Positions 1 through 10,400 of a DNA stretch of 64,000 nt are shown here, in pieces. Source of the stretch: CAVPMW01 sp963706515. GTDB taxonomy: Bacteria; Chloroflexota; Anaerolineae; Anaerolineales; UBA4823. The notes under the pieces are model-generated. The model did not search any database. It was given only the letters and a program-made list of their open reading frames with translations, and was not told where the DNA came from. The stretch lies in the NCBI GenBank assembly GCA_963706515.1, contig CAVPMW010000017.1, positions 1-64,000 of the forward strand. Reading direction: 5' to 3'. Numbering within the stretch: position 1 is the stretch's first letter; every line of letters begins with the position of its first letter. The position numbers and the translations under genes are program-made.

Positions 1-341
1 CTGGCGCGTCGAACCTGAATCAGTATCACCACCAACCAGATGATAAGCGCAGACCAGCCCAGCAAAGCCAATACAAGAAAGAGGAACGCAGGTGTGCCGA
101 ACACGTAGATCGGGTGCCGGATCCTTGAGTAGAGTCCGCGCGTCACAAGCTGTCGAGCTTCCGGCGCAACCGAGAAAGAGTCCCCCAGCTGCCAGCGAGC
201 AACGAACCATAATACGAAGCATCCAGCAGAGAGACAGAGCGCAACGAACCATAATATGTCGCGCGGCCCAGCCACAATGGCGAGCCCAAAGAAGGCCAGG
301 TAGGCCAGGTACACCGCGATATCGATCCAGCGCAGCTTCAT
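1..341 (-). CDS. Isoprenylcysteine carboxyl methyltransferase-like membrane protein (3' truncated by window edge)
   Basis: Reading the reverse strand from the ATG at 341 gives an open frame of 113 codons that runs off the left edge, so the C-terminus is missing. It starts MKLRWIDIAVYLAYLAFFGL and has three hydrophobic segments. Between the second and third lies LVTRGLYSRIRHPIYVFG, close to the LVTxGPYRxVRHPxY signature of the ICMT/PEMT methyltransferase family, which methylates lipid or isoprenyl acceptors in the membrane using SAM. An AGAGG lies 6 nt before the start. The substrate cannot be told; bacterial members of this family are mostly uncharacterised. Confidence 0.7.
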   Translation of the reverse strand, partial: MKLRWIDIAVYLAYLAFFGLAIVAGPRDILWFVALCLSAGCFVLWFVARWQLGDSFSVAPEARQLVTRGLYSRIRHPIYVFGTPAFLFLVLALLGWSALIIWLVVILIQVRRA

Positions 342-485
342 GCTAGGCCTCTGATGCTGCTTCTCCTTGCTTGACCTGTGGTGCGCTCACTTGTCCGCCG
401 AACGATCGGCGCGTGAGCCGCTTGGACCGATTGTGCAAATATAGGTTCACAGTGTATCCTTTGCCGTCGAAGAATATATTTATGA

Positions 486-514
486 AAAAGACGCATGCTG
501 CGAATGCGTCTTTT
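486..514 (-). terminator. Hairpin terminator, probably the original terminator of the tRNA-Asn transcript
   Basis: Perfect 11-bp arms (AAAAGACGCAT / ATGCGTCTTTT) around a 7-nt loop. The U-tract works in both directions. It lies 15 nt beyond the partial tRNA-Asn copy, where a terminator for an intact reverse-strand tRNA would be expected. The rest of 342-530 shows nothing else; short ORFs here are readings of the tRNA fragment. Confidence 0.6.
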
Positions 515-529
515 GTAGTGTCCTTCAGG

Positions 530-566
530 CTCCTCGACCAGGACTCGAACCTGGAACCTAGCGGTT
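530..566 (-). repeat. 37-nt duplicate of the 3' end of tRNA-Asn (attL-like)
   Basis: Positions 530-566 are identical to 2070-2106, which hold the discriminator base, the 3' acceptor strand, the T arm, the variable loop and the 3' side of the anticodon stem of tRNA-Asn. The D arm and 5' half are absent. Such duplication of a tRNA 3' end is what tyrosine-recombinase integration into a tRNA gene leaves, so this is read as the outer attachment-site copy. Confidence 0.75.
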
Positions 567-842
567 GGAGGTTCAATTCCAATTGAAGGGTGAATTTGAA
601 ACAGGATTAGTTTGAGATTGCCGATAGGTCGGATAGCTGAATTGGATTAGAACCTATAACCAACCGGATATTCGTTTTATTTCTATATGGATATCATCTG
701 AAATATAGAAATGATTAATATTGTCCATGCCCACGCTAGCTACGTTTATGCAGGCGAGATTCGACTTGAGATAATTATAAACTTGAAGCAAGGCACATTC
801 CTATACATTGCAAAGACGCTCGCCACACGAGTGCAGGTTTTG

Positions 843-1408
843 TCAGGCATTTTTTGTTGTCGCACTACGGCTATTGAATTCCATCTCCATGAGTATTTTC
901 AAGATAGTCCTCAACGCACTTAGAGGGATATAGATCAACATGCATTCAAATGCTGCTACTAAAAATAAAGTTACAATCGCAATCAACCATGCCCAAAATT
1001 TGTATATAGGATTATCCACGAATAAGACAGATAAAATATAACTTTGTGTTGTGGGTAATCCTAGTAGACTGGAAATTATATATACGACGATCGACGCAAT
1101 CACGGTACGATATATCCACTTATCTAGCCATAATACTTCTCTTGGTTTGTAAAACTCAGGTAGATTACTTTCATCTCTTTGCAAATCGACGTCGGCTCAT
1201 CATCCGCTTCATTTTCTACATAAGCGAAAATAGGCTCGCCTTGGGGAGGTACTTCTCCAAGTCTGTACTGTAATATTTCTTGAAGTGTATCGAACGCAAT
1301 ATCCGACCATGCCAACTCGATCGTTCTTTTGCCAAACATTTCAACAAGTTCGTCAGTTTCTTTAAGATTTAGATTGTTATAAACTTGTTGACGAAGATCA
1401 TTACTCAT
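843..1408 (-). CDS. Hypothetical protein with two membrane segments (frameshifted)
   Basis: The 5' part (1408 to about 1180) begins MSNDLRQQVYNNLNLKETDE and is a soluble helical region; the 3' part, in another frame, continues FYKPREVLWLDKWIYRT and holds two transmembrane segments before ending at 843. I recall similar single-chain proteins in Chloroflexota, so this is probably one gene broken near 1180 by a missing base or two extra bases; two overlapping genes cannot be excluded. The start has AAGGAAAG 8 nt upstream. Base composition is much more AT-rich than neighbouring DNA. Function unknown. Confidence 0.5.
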
Positions 1409-1547
1409 TGCTTCTTTCCTTAAATTGTTCTCTGTAATTCAAGTCAGTTTCTACTATCATTTTTAATCCCAGGGAGACTCCCTTAGAACAAACCATAAAA
1501 TGACCCCTCGCAAAAATATTACTGAATCTAGTTTATTAAGCTTGACA

Positions 1548-1772
1548 TTATTTAGGGTTTTGCAATAACATCTCTATGAAATCAGGCTCCTGACCCAAAT
1601 ATATGTTCTTGTTTTGTAAAGCAAAGGTAATTTCGGATTGGTAGAAATTCCACCCAACCATTAGAGTATTAATAATCAAGACAATCCATGCCAAAACATT
1701 AGCCCAAAATGCGATATTAAGTAACCTTTCATGATTTTTAGTGATGTAATCTTCCGTGGTGCTATCGGTCAT
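1548..1772 (-). CDS. Small single-pass membrane protein, function unknown
   Basis: The 74-residue protein starts MTDSTTEDYITKNHERLLNI and has one strong membrane segment (about residues 22-45, ANVLAWIVLIINTLMVGW). A GGAG lies 5 nt before the ATG, supporting the start. It lies upstream of the frameshifted membrane gene on the same strand inside the AT-rich insert. I do not recognise the family with certainty. Confidence 0.5.
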   Translation of the reverse strand: MTDSTTEDYITKNHERLLNIAFWANVLAWIVLIINTLMVGWNFYQSEITFALQNKNIYLGQEPDFIEMLLQNPK

Positions 1773-2042
1773 ACGATCTCCATAAATTTTAGATTTACAA
1801 ACAATTACTGTTAACTATTTACGTTGAGCTTGATTGAGACCTACCAGCACCTTTTTGAGGGCAGTAAGGTCTACTCTAAGTATTTAGGGTGGATTGGCGG
1901 AAAGATCGTAAGGCGTACTCTGATGGGTTTTTCCAGCCTGATGAATTCCCACTAACCTACTAAAAGATTCCGCTTTATCAAGATTATATAACAAGATGAA
2001 AAAAAGCGCATTCTCTCGAACGCATCTATATGTTAAATACAA

Positions 2043-2063
2043 ACCCCGGCATACACCCGGGGT
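2043..2063 (-). terminator. Hairpin just beyond tRNA-Asn
   Basis: Perfect 7-bp arms ACCCCGG / CCGGGGT with a 7-nt loop, followed on the reverse strand by TTGTATTT. It lies 6 nt past the tRNA-Asn discriminator base and probably ends its transcript; it belongs to the inserted segment if 530-566 is the old downstream junction. Confidence 0.55.
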
Positions 2064-2069
2064 AAAAGG

Positions 2070-2142
2070 CTCCTCGACCAGGACTCGAACCTGGAACCTA
2101 GCGGTTAACAGCCGCCCGCTCTGCCAATTGAGCTATCGAGGA
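2070..2142 (-). tRNA. tRNA-Asn (anticodon GTT)
   Basis: The reverse strand folds as a complete 73-nt tRNA. The acceptor is TCCTCGA/TCGAGGA, the D stem GCTC/GAGC, the anticodon stem GGCGG/CCGCT with loop CTGTTAA (anticodon GTT), and the T stem CCAGG/CCTGG with loop TTCGAGT. The discriminator base is G and CCA is not encoded. Its 3' 37 nt recur at 530-566. Confidence 0.97.
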
Positions 2143-2335
2143 TTAGGCGCAGGGATTATATCTCAAATGGAGAGGCGGAGTCAAGAAAAACTGGCGTCCC
2201 GGTGCGCCAGGGAGGGGTAGGGTGAAATCGCTGCACTCGCGCTGACCTCCTGGGCAGGCTACGGCTTTGATAGGCGGACAGGCGGCAGGGGAGAATTTCT
2301 GACTAAGCTGTAAGGCGGCAGGCGTGCCTTGCGGT

Positions 2336-2364
2336 TTGACGCATGTATCCCTTGGCATTATAAT
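2336..2364 (+). promoter_or_regulatory. Sigma-70 type promoter for the DUF4388/GTPase gene set
   Basis: TTGACG (2336-2341), 17-nt spacer, TATAAT (2359-2364). It lies about 160 nt before the DUF4388 gene; the intervening leader holds a weak TTTCTC/GAGAAA inverted repeat and nothing else I recognise. The rest of the gap from 2143 is featureless. Confidence 0.7.
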
Positions 2365-2525
2365 CCTCTCAGATTTCTCATTTTAGACGAGAAACAGGGC
2401 TCATCGGAATACATGGGTAAATCCTCGAAAATGAGGGGTGAGTATGCTTACGCATGCTTATTTCTTGAATAGGGGCGCTCCCCGGTAATTCCAGAGACCC
2501 AGAAAGCGGATCTATTGAGGCCACA

Positions 2526-3391
2526 ATGGCATTAAAAGGCAACCTGCGCGATTTCACCATCACTCAGCTGCTCAACCTGATCAACCTGGCCCGCAAAACC
2601 GGCACCTGATCGTTGAGAACAGCCAACGAGAAAGTGCCGGGTTTATTTCCGCGAGGGCAAGCTGGCTTACGCCCAGACATGCCGCGCAGGATAACAGCCT
2701 GGTGACCATCCTGTACCAGGCGAATAAAGCTGAGCGCCGCCCAGCACCGGGTGATCAAGGAGCGCGCCGGCAACATGAGCGACAAAGAGCTGGGCCTGCT
2801 GCTGATCAACGCCAACTACATCACCCAGCAAGATATCCTCGTCCAGCCTGCAGACGCTACTTCTTGCAACATCGTCAACCGCCTGTTCACCTGGGTGGAG
2901 GGCCTGTTCCGCTTCGAGAACGACCTGCTGCCGCCGGACGACAAGATCACCGTGCGCGTCAGCCTGGAGAACATCATCATCGAAGGCACGCGGCGCATGA
3001 AGGAGCTGGAGCAGCTCCAGGATGAGATCCCCAACCTGGATATGGCGCTGAAGTTCGCCGACCGGCCCGGGGCGAACATCCGCAACGTCAACCTGAGCGT
3101 CGAGGAATGGCAGGTGGTGTCCTATCATCAACCCCAAGAACACGCATCCGCCAGATCGCCCGGGCGACCAAGATGATCGACCTGGAGATCCGCCGGATCG
3201 TGTACGGCCTGCTGCAGGCCGGGCTGGTGGAGATCGTCCGCCCGGCGGGAGCGCCGCTGCCGGTGCCCACCCGGCGCCAGCACGCCCGCCGACCAGCCCG
3301 CCCAGAGCAACCCAGACGAGCAGAAATCCGCTCACCGGTGCAACCGGTCGTGCAATCTGCAAGTGGGCAGCATCCGCTCGATATAGACTGA
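2526..3391 (+). CDS. DUF4388 (PATAN-like) domain protein, probable partner of the adjacent GTPase (frameshifted)
   Basis: Joining frames gives a protein of about 285 residues. It starts MALKGNLRDFTITQLLNLIN, typical of DUF4388 N-termini, and continues through LLINANYITQQDILV, LFTWVEGLFRFENDLLPPDD and NIIIEGTRRMKELEQLQDEI, with a C-terminal helical part (RQIARATKM, LEIRRIVYGLLQAGLVEIV). At least three frame changes occur before 3180. The stop is uncertain: TGA at 3391 or TAG a few bases earlier in another frame. GAGG lies 5 nt before the ATG. DUF4388 proteins are found with small Ras-like GTPases and in two-component systems; the gene directly downstream is such a GTPase. Confidence 0.75.
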
Positions 3392-3467
3392 TCGGTCATC
3401 CGCTGATCAAGCTACAGGAGTACCGATCGTCTAATCGTTCCGAGCCTAAGCAAGGACAACATGCTCT

Positions 3468-4045
3468 ATGCAAACGGTAAAAATGGTGGTCACCGGTCCC
3501 TTCAACGCCGGCAAGACGGAGTTCATCCGCTCTGTCAGCGAGATCGATGTGGTCTCGACCGAGCGCAAGATCTCCTCGCGAAGCGGAGCGGGTGAAAGAA
3601 ACCACCACCGTGGCGATGGATTTTGGCCGCATCACGGTGGACGACGACCTGGTGCTGTACCTGTTCGGCACGCCGGGCCAGAAGCGCTTCGACTTCATGT
3701 GGGAAATCCTCTCCGAAGGGATGCTGGGCTTTGTCGTGATGGTGGACAGCACCCGCCCGGAGACCTTCCGCGAGGCGCGCAGCATCCTGGAGACCTTCCG
3801 CGCCTACGCGCCCACCCCGTACGTCGTGGCGGCCAACAAGCAGGATCAGGAAGACGCCTGGGAGCATGAACGATATGCGCATCGCCCTGCGCCTGGACCC
3901 AAAGGTCAAGCTGCTGCCCTGCGTGGCTACCGAACAAGGAAACGGTCAAGAACGTCTGCTGGAGCTGCTGTACAGCATCCTGGCTGAAATGGAAACAAAG
4001 GAGCGGGAAGCAGATAGCGGATACCCGACGCCTGAGCCGGTGTAG
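3468..4045 (+). CDS. Arf/MglA-like small GTPase (COG2229 type; frameshifted)
   Basis: The corrected protein of about 190 residues has the GTPase motifs in order: P-loop GPFNAGKTE (residues 10-18), a switch-I Thr in VKETTTVAMDFG, DxxG-like LFGTPGQKRF, and NKQD in VVAANKQDQED. Two or more single-base shifts (near 3580 and 3866-3945) break the frame. Family members bind and hydrolyse GTP as molecular switches, and MglA-like relatives set cell polarity in other bacteria. It lies between the DUF4388 gene and a hydrolase on the same strand, so a shared role is likely. The ATG at 3468 has only a weak distant AAGGA. Confidence 0.8.
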
Positions 4046-4053
4046 AGTAGGCC

Positions 4054-4859
4054 GTGTCATCATTCACCACCGACCAGGGAATTGTCCATTACGAAGTCTA
4101 CGGGCGGGGCCGCCCGGTCATTTTGCTGCACGGCTGGCTGGGCTCGTGGGGGTTGTGGCAAGAGACGATGGCCTACCTGGGCACGCTATTACCGCACCTA
4201 CGCGCTGGATTTCTGGGGGTTTGGCGAATCGGGCAAGAAGCGCGACACCTATGACGTGCAGGATTTCGTCAGCCTGGTGGACCAGTTCATGGAGCAGCTG
4301 GGCATCGAGCGCGCCCCGCTGGTTGGGCACAGCATGGGCGGCACGGTCAGCCTGTCGGTGGCCATCCAGTACCCCGAGCGGGTGCGAAAGGTGGTGGTGA
4401 TCGGCTCGCCGATCGTCGGCAGCTCGCTCTCCTTGCTGCTGAAGCTGTTCGGCCGGCGCCCGGTCGCCTACGTGGTGTATCACAACCTGTGGGGGCTGCG
4501 CATTGGGCTTCCGCATCCTGGCGCCATTTTACTACCCGCGACCCGCGCTGGCCGGAGATGATGGACCGGGACCTCTCGCAGACCACGCTGGAATCCTTCC
4601 TGCTCAGCATTGCCTCGCTGCGCCAGCACCGATCTGCGCCCGACATCTGCACCAGATCAGCGTGCCGGTGATGGGCATGTACGGCGACAAGGATATCATC
4701 GTCCACCCGGACCAGTGGAAGCCGCTCGCAGCAAGGCATCCCCCAGGCGCCGGATCGAGCGCTTCCCAACGCCGGGTCATTTCATCATGCTGGATGAGCC
4801 GCGCCAGATTTATGCAAACCCTGCGCGACTTCCTGGAATGCGACGGAGCGCCGGCTTGA
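4054..4859 (+). CDS. Alpha/beta hydrolase fold protein (frameshifted)
   Basis: The start is GTG at 4054, 8 nt after the GTPase stop. The corrected protein of about 265 residues has the oxyanion-side HGWLGSWG, the nucleophile elbow GHSMGG with its Ser, the acid strand MYGDKDIIVHP and the catalytic His in GHFIMLDEP. Single-base shifts near 4190, 4515, 4640 and 4740 break the frame. The fold covers esterases, lipases and haloperoxidase-like enzymes; the substrate is not predictable. A clear paralogue with a lost nucleophile is encoded at 14909. The end could be TGA at 4859 or slightly later. Confidence 0.8.
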
Positions 4860-4879
4860 GATGAGCGAGCCATGCGGCA

Positions 4880-6189
4880 ATGCTGAAAATCATCCTGCAA
4901 GACCCGCACTACCGTCTACCCCGTTCAACGAACGCGGCCCGCGACCTGCGCATCATGAACAAACCCCTCTGGCTGAACCAGCGCGATGTGCTGGCGCCTT
5001 ACACCGACCGCGAGCTGGAGCTGCCATCCGGCTCGGCGCTCCCTGCCAACCGCGGAAGCCTGCCTGGTGCTACCGCGACAACCTGTACTTCGATGCCGCT
5101 TACATCCAGGCCTTCCTGGCAGAGGCGCAAAAACGCAACCGGGCCGTGCCGGGCGGCGTTCCCAGCCGACGACCCGGCCTTCCGCGAGCACGCCCTGCCG
5201 CTTTCCACCTCCTACACGCCAGGCCGGCAGCCTGTACCTGGCCGACCTGTGGTATTTCCCGGACGGCATCCGGCGGACATGCGACTGGACTGCACGAAGG
5301 CATCGAGCCGCTGGTGATCGATCTGCAGACCACCGAGGCCGGCTATTACCACGTGCCCACCTACATGGCTTACGAGCAGGGCGACCTGGTCTTCCAGGTG
5401 CCGCGGCGCAGCCTGCTGGCGATCGATTCCTGGGTGCACATCTTCATCGCCGACGTGGTCTTCGGGCTGTTCGCCCGCGGGGCGCGCTTCGAAGACCGGC
5501 TGGAACACAGACCTCAGCTTCAAGCTGGGCATCCTGGCGACGGCGATGTACGAGGGCAAGCAGGTGCTGGAATGCTCGAAGCTGGTGAAGATCGGGCGAA
5601 ACTGCGTGATCGACCCGCGGGCGGTCATCCACGGCCCGACCACGATCGGCAACAACGTGACGATCAACGCCGGGGCGGTCATCGAGAACTGCATCATCGG
5701 CGATAACGTCAACGTCTCGCAGGATTGCCAGCTGATGCTCTCGGTGGTCGGGGATGGGGCGTTCCTGCCCTTCCGCGCCGTCGCTGTTCATGACCACCTT
5801 GATGGATAACAGCATGGTGGCGCAGAACACCTGCCTGCAGATGTGCGTGATCGGGCGCAATACCTTCATCGGCGCAGGCTCGACCTTCACCGATTTCAAC
5901 CTGCTGCCCCGCCCGATCCGCGCCTGGATGGAGACGGGCGAGCTGAGCCTGGCGAACCGCCCGGTGCTGGGCGGCTGTGTGGGGCATAACTGCCGGCTGG
6001 GCTCGGGCATGATCGTTCTTCCCGGCGCGCACGATCGAATCGGACGTGGTCTTGTTTGCCTCCCCCGAGCGGCGGGTGATCGACCGGGATATGCGCTACG
6101 AAGACAGCGACCACCACAAGCTGCCCTTTGCGAACCTGCACCCGCGGCTCTACCCGCGCCCCGGGGAGACGGTCGAAGAGTCCTGGTAG
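4880..6189 (+). CDS. Left-handed beta-helix (hexapeptide repeat) protein (frameshifted)
   Basis: The corrected protein is about 435 residues. The N-terminal third starts MLKIILQDPHYRLPRSTNAA and has no motif I can name. From about 5580 there are hexapeptide repeats (KIGRNCVIDPRAVIHGPTTI, NVTINAGAVIENCIIGDNV, QMCVIGRNTFIGAGSTF, GHNCRLGSGMIVLPG), as in acyl- or nucleotidyl-transferase beta helices. The break points I see are near 5030, 5260, 5510, 5780 and 6030. The N-terminal part might be a degenerate nucleotidyltransferase domain, but I see no GxGTR motif. It follows the hydrolase by 20 nt. Confidence 0.7.
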
Positions 6190-6223
6190 CCTCCCGGTGC
6201 CTCTTCCCCCGGGAAGGAAAATA

Positions 6224-6277
6224 TCCGAAAACGAGGCTCAGGTGGCGCCTTGGCGCCACCTGAGCCTCGTTTTCGGA
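6224..6277 (+). terminator. Long perfect palindrome, probable bidirectional terminator
   Basis: Two perfectly complementary 26-nt arms (starting TCCGAAAACGAGG, ending CCTCGTTTTCGGA) with a 2-nt loop, 34 nt after the beta-helix gene. It belongs to a family of palindromes in this window sharing the CCGAAAA/TTTTCGG ends. The remaining DNA up to 6505 shows no gene. Confidence 0.65.
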
Positions 6278-6505
6278 ATTGATTCTTCTCTCTCCCCTCT
6301 CAAGATCGAAAATAGGGCTATTCCTGAACAAATTGAAAGGGTACTTTGGTCATACCGGGTGCATAATTAGAGGCAATATCCTGGCAGGACTTTTGTACTG
6401 CCATCCATTTAACATGCCTGATAGAGCGACCAGGGAGAAACACCCAGGAGCTGCGTAAGACTGCATGGCATTCAATCACCAGCTCTGGCTGGACGGGAGG
6501 CTTAG

Positions 6506-7393
6506 ATGAGTAAAGCCCGGTTGCTGATCGTCGAAGATGATATCGACATCTCCAATATGCTCAAGATCTACTTTACCGGCCAGAACTTCGGCGTTGAGGT
6601 TGCTCACCGGGGGGGAGATGCGCTGGACAAGACGCGCCGAAACCTGCCCAACCTGATCGTCCTGGACATCATGCTGCCGGACATCGATGGCTTCGAAGTC
6701 TGCCGCATCCTGCGCACCAATACCCGCACCAGCCACGTCCCGATCATCTTCCTGACCCAGAAGGACGAGCGCAGCGACAAGCTGCAAGGATTGGAGCTGG
6801 GCGCCGACGATTACATTACCAAGCCCTTCGACATCGAAGAGCTGAAGCTGCGGGTGCAGCGCGCCATCACCCGCGCCGAACAGCAGAGCCTGACCGACCC
6901 TCGCTCAGGACTGCCCTCGGGCAGGCTGATCGAAGAGCAGCTCCGCCAGGTCATTCGCCAGGAGCGCTGGGCATTCATCGATATCCGCCTGAACCAGTTC
7001 GAAGCGTTCAGGGAAGTGTACGGCTTCGTGGCGGCAGATGATGTCCTGCGCTTTGTCGCCATGCTGATCAGCGAAGTGGTGGACGCATTGGGCACCCAGG
7101 ATGATTTTATCGGTCACGCCGGAGAAGACAACTTTGTGGTCATTACCCGCGAGGAGAACGCCTCCGCCATCCAAAAACGGTTGAAAGAGCGGTTCGCCCA
7201 GGAAATCCTGTCGCATTACAACTTTATCGACCGGGAAAATGGCTTTATCACGACCACCAGCCCGGATGGGAGATCCGAAAAACACCCCCTGATGACCCTG
7301 GCAACCGGAGTGGTCAACGGCTCGCAGTACGAATACGCCGATATTCGAGAAATTACCGAGATGGCGGCGGAAGCCCGCCGCCAGGACAGCTGA
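6506..7393 (+). CDS. Response regulator with receiver and degenerate GGDEF domain
   Basis: The 295-residue protein has an N-terminal receiver (about 1-122) with acid pocket D11/D12, phospho-acceptor D54 in LDIMLPDIDG, T84 and K106 in TKPFD. The C-terminal half (about 130-290) has GGDEF-fold features, but the signature position reads GHAGEDNF (203-210) instead of GG(D/E)EF, so diguanylate cyclase activity is unlikely; it may bind a partner or nucleotide. It ends 43 nt before the giant kinase and is probably co-transcribed with it. Confidence 0.88.
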   Translation: MSKARLLIVEDDIDISNMLKIYFTGQNFGVEVAHRGGDALDKTRRNLPNLIVLDIMLPDIDGFEVCRILRTNTRTSHVPIIFLTQKDERSDKLQGLELGADDYITKPFDIEELKLRVQRAITRAEQQSLTDPRSGLPSGRLIEEQLRQVIRQERWAFIDIRLNQFEAFREVYGFVAADDVLRFVAMLISEVVDALGTQDDFIGHAGEDNFVVITREENASAIQKRLKERFAQEILSHYNFIDRENGFITTTSPDGRSEKHPLMTLATGVVNGSQYEYADIREITEMAAEARRQDS

Positions 7394-7436
7394 GATCAAG
7401 CGCTTAGCAGGCAGCTGGAGATGGATTAGCCGGTAA

Positions 7437-10400
7437 ATGTTTACGCTGAGTCCGCTTTTGCTCGGGATCGCACTGGTAGCGGTGGGAGGGGCCTTGTTCC
7501 TGCTCACCCTGCTGCTGCTGCGCCTCCAGCCGCGGCTTTTGCCGGCGCTTAAGCCGCGGCTCCAGCCGGGCAAGCAGACGGACTCGCTGCCGCCGGTCGA
7601 AAGCGACCTGGAGCAGCACGGCGACGCAGTCCTGGTAGTCCAGCCGGGCGGGCGGATCGCCTACAGCAACCCGAAAGCCAGGCAGTTGTTGGAGGATGGG
7701 GAGGAAGAGCTCAGCCTGGAGCGCCTGTCCAGGCGCCTGCTACCCACGGATACGTTCTTAAGCCTGTGTGCGGCGGAAGGGCAGACGAAGCTCACTTTGG
7801 ACGGTCAGCTGTTCGAAGCGACGTCCTATTATGCGCCGGGAGACGGCACCAGCAACCTGGTCGTCTGCCTGCGCCAGCCGCAAATCTATGTAAGTGTGAC
7901 CAACCTTGAAGCGTCGTCCACCCAGCCGGGACAGCCCAGCCGTTCGGTCGCCACGCTGGCTGAGCTCACCCAGGCAATGAACGCCAACCTTGAGCTGGAA
8001 GCCGCTCTGAAGGCTATCCTGGAGAGCGTCGAAAGGCTGATCCCGACCGATTACATGGAAATATCGCTTTGGGAGGCAGGCAAAGCCAGGCTGCTGCCTT
8101 ATCGCTTCCTGGGGCGTTCCGGTGAGGAGCGGCGTTTGGAAAAAGCGCCGTATGCCTATGCGGAGAAGGACGGATTTCCCGGCGCACTGATCAGCACGCT
8201 CCAGCCGGTGTACTACTCTGACATCCAGGCTGACCCCGTGGCTGCCGGTCTGGTCAGGGGCACCCGCACGACGTTCCGCTCGTACATTGGACTGCCTTTG
8301 CGCCACGGCGAGGAGCTCATCGGCGCTTTGGAGCTTTATTCGCTTACGCCGAACCGCTATGTCCGCAAAGAATTCGAGCTGGCGCGCATCCTGGCTGGCT
8401 CAGCTGAGATTGCGGTTTATAACGCCTCCCGCTACGAAGCAGATCGCCGGCGAGCGAAAGTGCTGGCAGGGCTGGCGCAGCTCTCGCAATCCCTGCAAAC
8501 CTTTGGGAAAGAAGAAGATCTGTTCGCGGAGATCAACGAAAGCATCTCAGCATTAATCGACGTGCGGGTGCTCGGGTTCCTGGTGTACGATGAAAACCGG
8601 CAGCTCCTGGCAGCCCGGCATCCCTTCCGGGGGCTGCCGACCAACGTGGTGGACCTGTACCAGATCAGCGTCGAGCCGGGCAGCGCGGTGGAGGCGCAGT
8701 TCCAATCGGGAGAGATGATCGTTGCCAGCGAAGGTCCGCAAGACCCACAGCTGGAGGCGCTCGGAGCGCACGCCATTGCCCTGGCGGCGGGGATCCGCAG
8801 CACCATCCTGGCGCCGCTGACTTCGGCGGGGAGCACGATCGGCTACCTCCAGGTGGGTGATAAGCGGGATGGCTCCCCCTTTGAGGAAGAGGACGTACAG
8901 CTGTTAGGAATGATCGCGGCGCACGCCGCGCCCATCATCCATAATGCCAGCCTGCTGCAGCGCTCGCAGCGCAGGGCGCAGCGCGCCGAGATGCTGCGCC
9001 GGATCGCCAGCCTGACTGGCTCGGCGGCAACCCTGGATGAAATCCTGAAGTATTCGCTGGTGGACCTCGTCCGCTTGCTGGATGTGGAAGTCGCGGCTCT
9101 CTACCTGTTCGATGAAGATCGCGCCGAGCTGCGCCTGCATAAAGCCTCGATGATTGGAATAGACGCCGAGAATGCGGCGCGGCTCAGCCGCTTCTCTCAC
9201 GACCACCCCTTGATCTCGCAGAGCCTGGAAGCCAGCAGCCTCCCGCTCATCTACGCTGACCTGATCGAGCAGGAATTCTTGCCTGCCTATCGCCCGGTGG
9301 TTGACCAGCTGGCGATCCGCTCGCTGATGGTCCTGCCGATGGTTTTCCGGGAGGTCAAGATTGGGGAGATGATCGTTGCCGGCAAGCGACCCGAAGCCTT
9401 CAGCCCGGGAGATATCCAGACCGCGCAAACTGCGGCTTCCCAGCTGGGCGCCGCAGTCCGCCAGGCTGCCCTCTACCAGCAGACGGATAAGAATTTGCAG
9501 CAGCGGTTGGACCAGCTCACTTCGATCATTCGCATCAGCCGTGAGCTCAACACTCACCTGCAGCTGGAATACCTGCTGCAGAAGGTATATGACGAGCTGC
9601 TCCAGACCACAGGTGCAGACTGCGGGACGATCGTATTATTCGACGTGAGCGAGGAGGCCTCGCCTCCTGCGCGGAAAGTATTGCTCGCCCTGGGGGATGC
9701 ACCCTCGGAAAGGCTGGGCTGGCTGGAAGAGCAGGTGCTGGTGGAAGGGGAGCCGCTGGTCATCGACGATTTCGAAATCCCTCTCGAGGAATTAAGCATC
9801 ACTCCGCCTGGCGACGCCGTCAATGTCGAGCCTCCGCACGCGGAGATTCGCTCCGGGTTGCTCGTCCCGATTGCATACCAGGAACAGGTTGCCGGGCTGA
9901 TCTACCTGCACGCCAAAGAACCGCACGCGTTCAATCCCGCAGCGCGGCAGATCGCCGAGGCGCTTTCCATCCATGCAGCGATTGCCCTGGGCAATGCCTA
10001 CCGCTACCAGGAGCAGATCCAGCGCAACGAGCAGCTGAACCGGCGCATCGAGATCCTTACCCGCCTGATCGATACTTCCAAAGAGCTGCGCATGGGGAAG
10101 TCGCTCGAAGAGGTGCTGGAATCAATTGCTTATGCCATCCAGGACGCGACCCCCTTTGACATGGTATTGATCAGCGTGTACGACAGGCCGAGCGCGCGTT
10201 TCAAGCGGGTTTCTGGCGCGGGTATTCCTCTGGCGGTTATGGCAGAGCTGCGCGCCCACAGCCAGCCGTACTCCGGACTGCAAGAGCTGATTAAACCCGA
10301 ATTCAAGATGGGCGCGGCGTATTTTATCCCCTCCGAGAAAGCGCCTGTCGTGCCGGTCGAAGTCCATTCGGTGAGCCTGGTCCCACCTGAGCAAACGTCA

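Larger units (their letters stand above)
530..2142. mobile_element. Putative mini-island or remnant bounded by tRNA-Asn and its 3'-end duplicate
   Basis: About 1.5 kb of visibly AT-rich DNA sits between the 37-nt tRNA fragment (530-566) and the intact tRNA-Asn (2070-2142), both in the same orientation. It carries only small reverse-strand membrane-protein genes and no recognisable integrase, so it would be a deletion remnant or an element mobilised in trans. Each end has its own terminator-like hairpin (486-514 and 2043-2063). The stretch 1773-2042 shows no gene. A non-mobile segmental duplication is the alternative. Confidence 0.5.

Noticed and set aside
343..586. Overlapping 71- and 79-codon ORFs on both strands
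   Set aside because: They translate the partial tRNA-Asn copy and a terminator hairpin; no ribosome site or protein-like composition.
2667..3362. Reverse-strand ORF of 231 codons over the DUF4388 gene
   Set aside because: A GC-rich antisense shadow; the forward strand carries the recognisable protein in shifted frames.
5444..6331. Reverse-strand ORF of 295 codons
   Set aside because: Antisense to the hexapeptide-repeat gene and reads through the terminator palindrome; Arg/Pro/Ala-rich with no motif.
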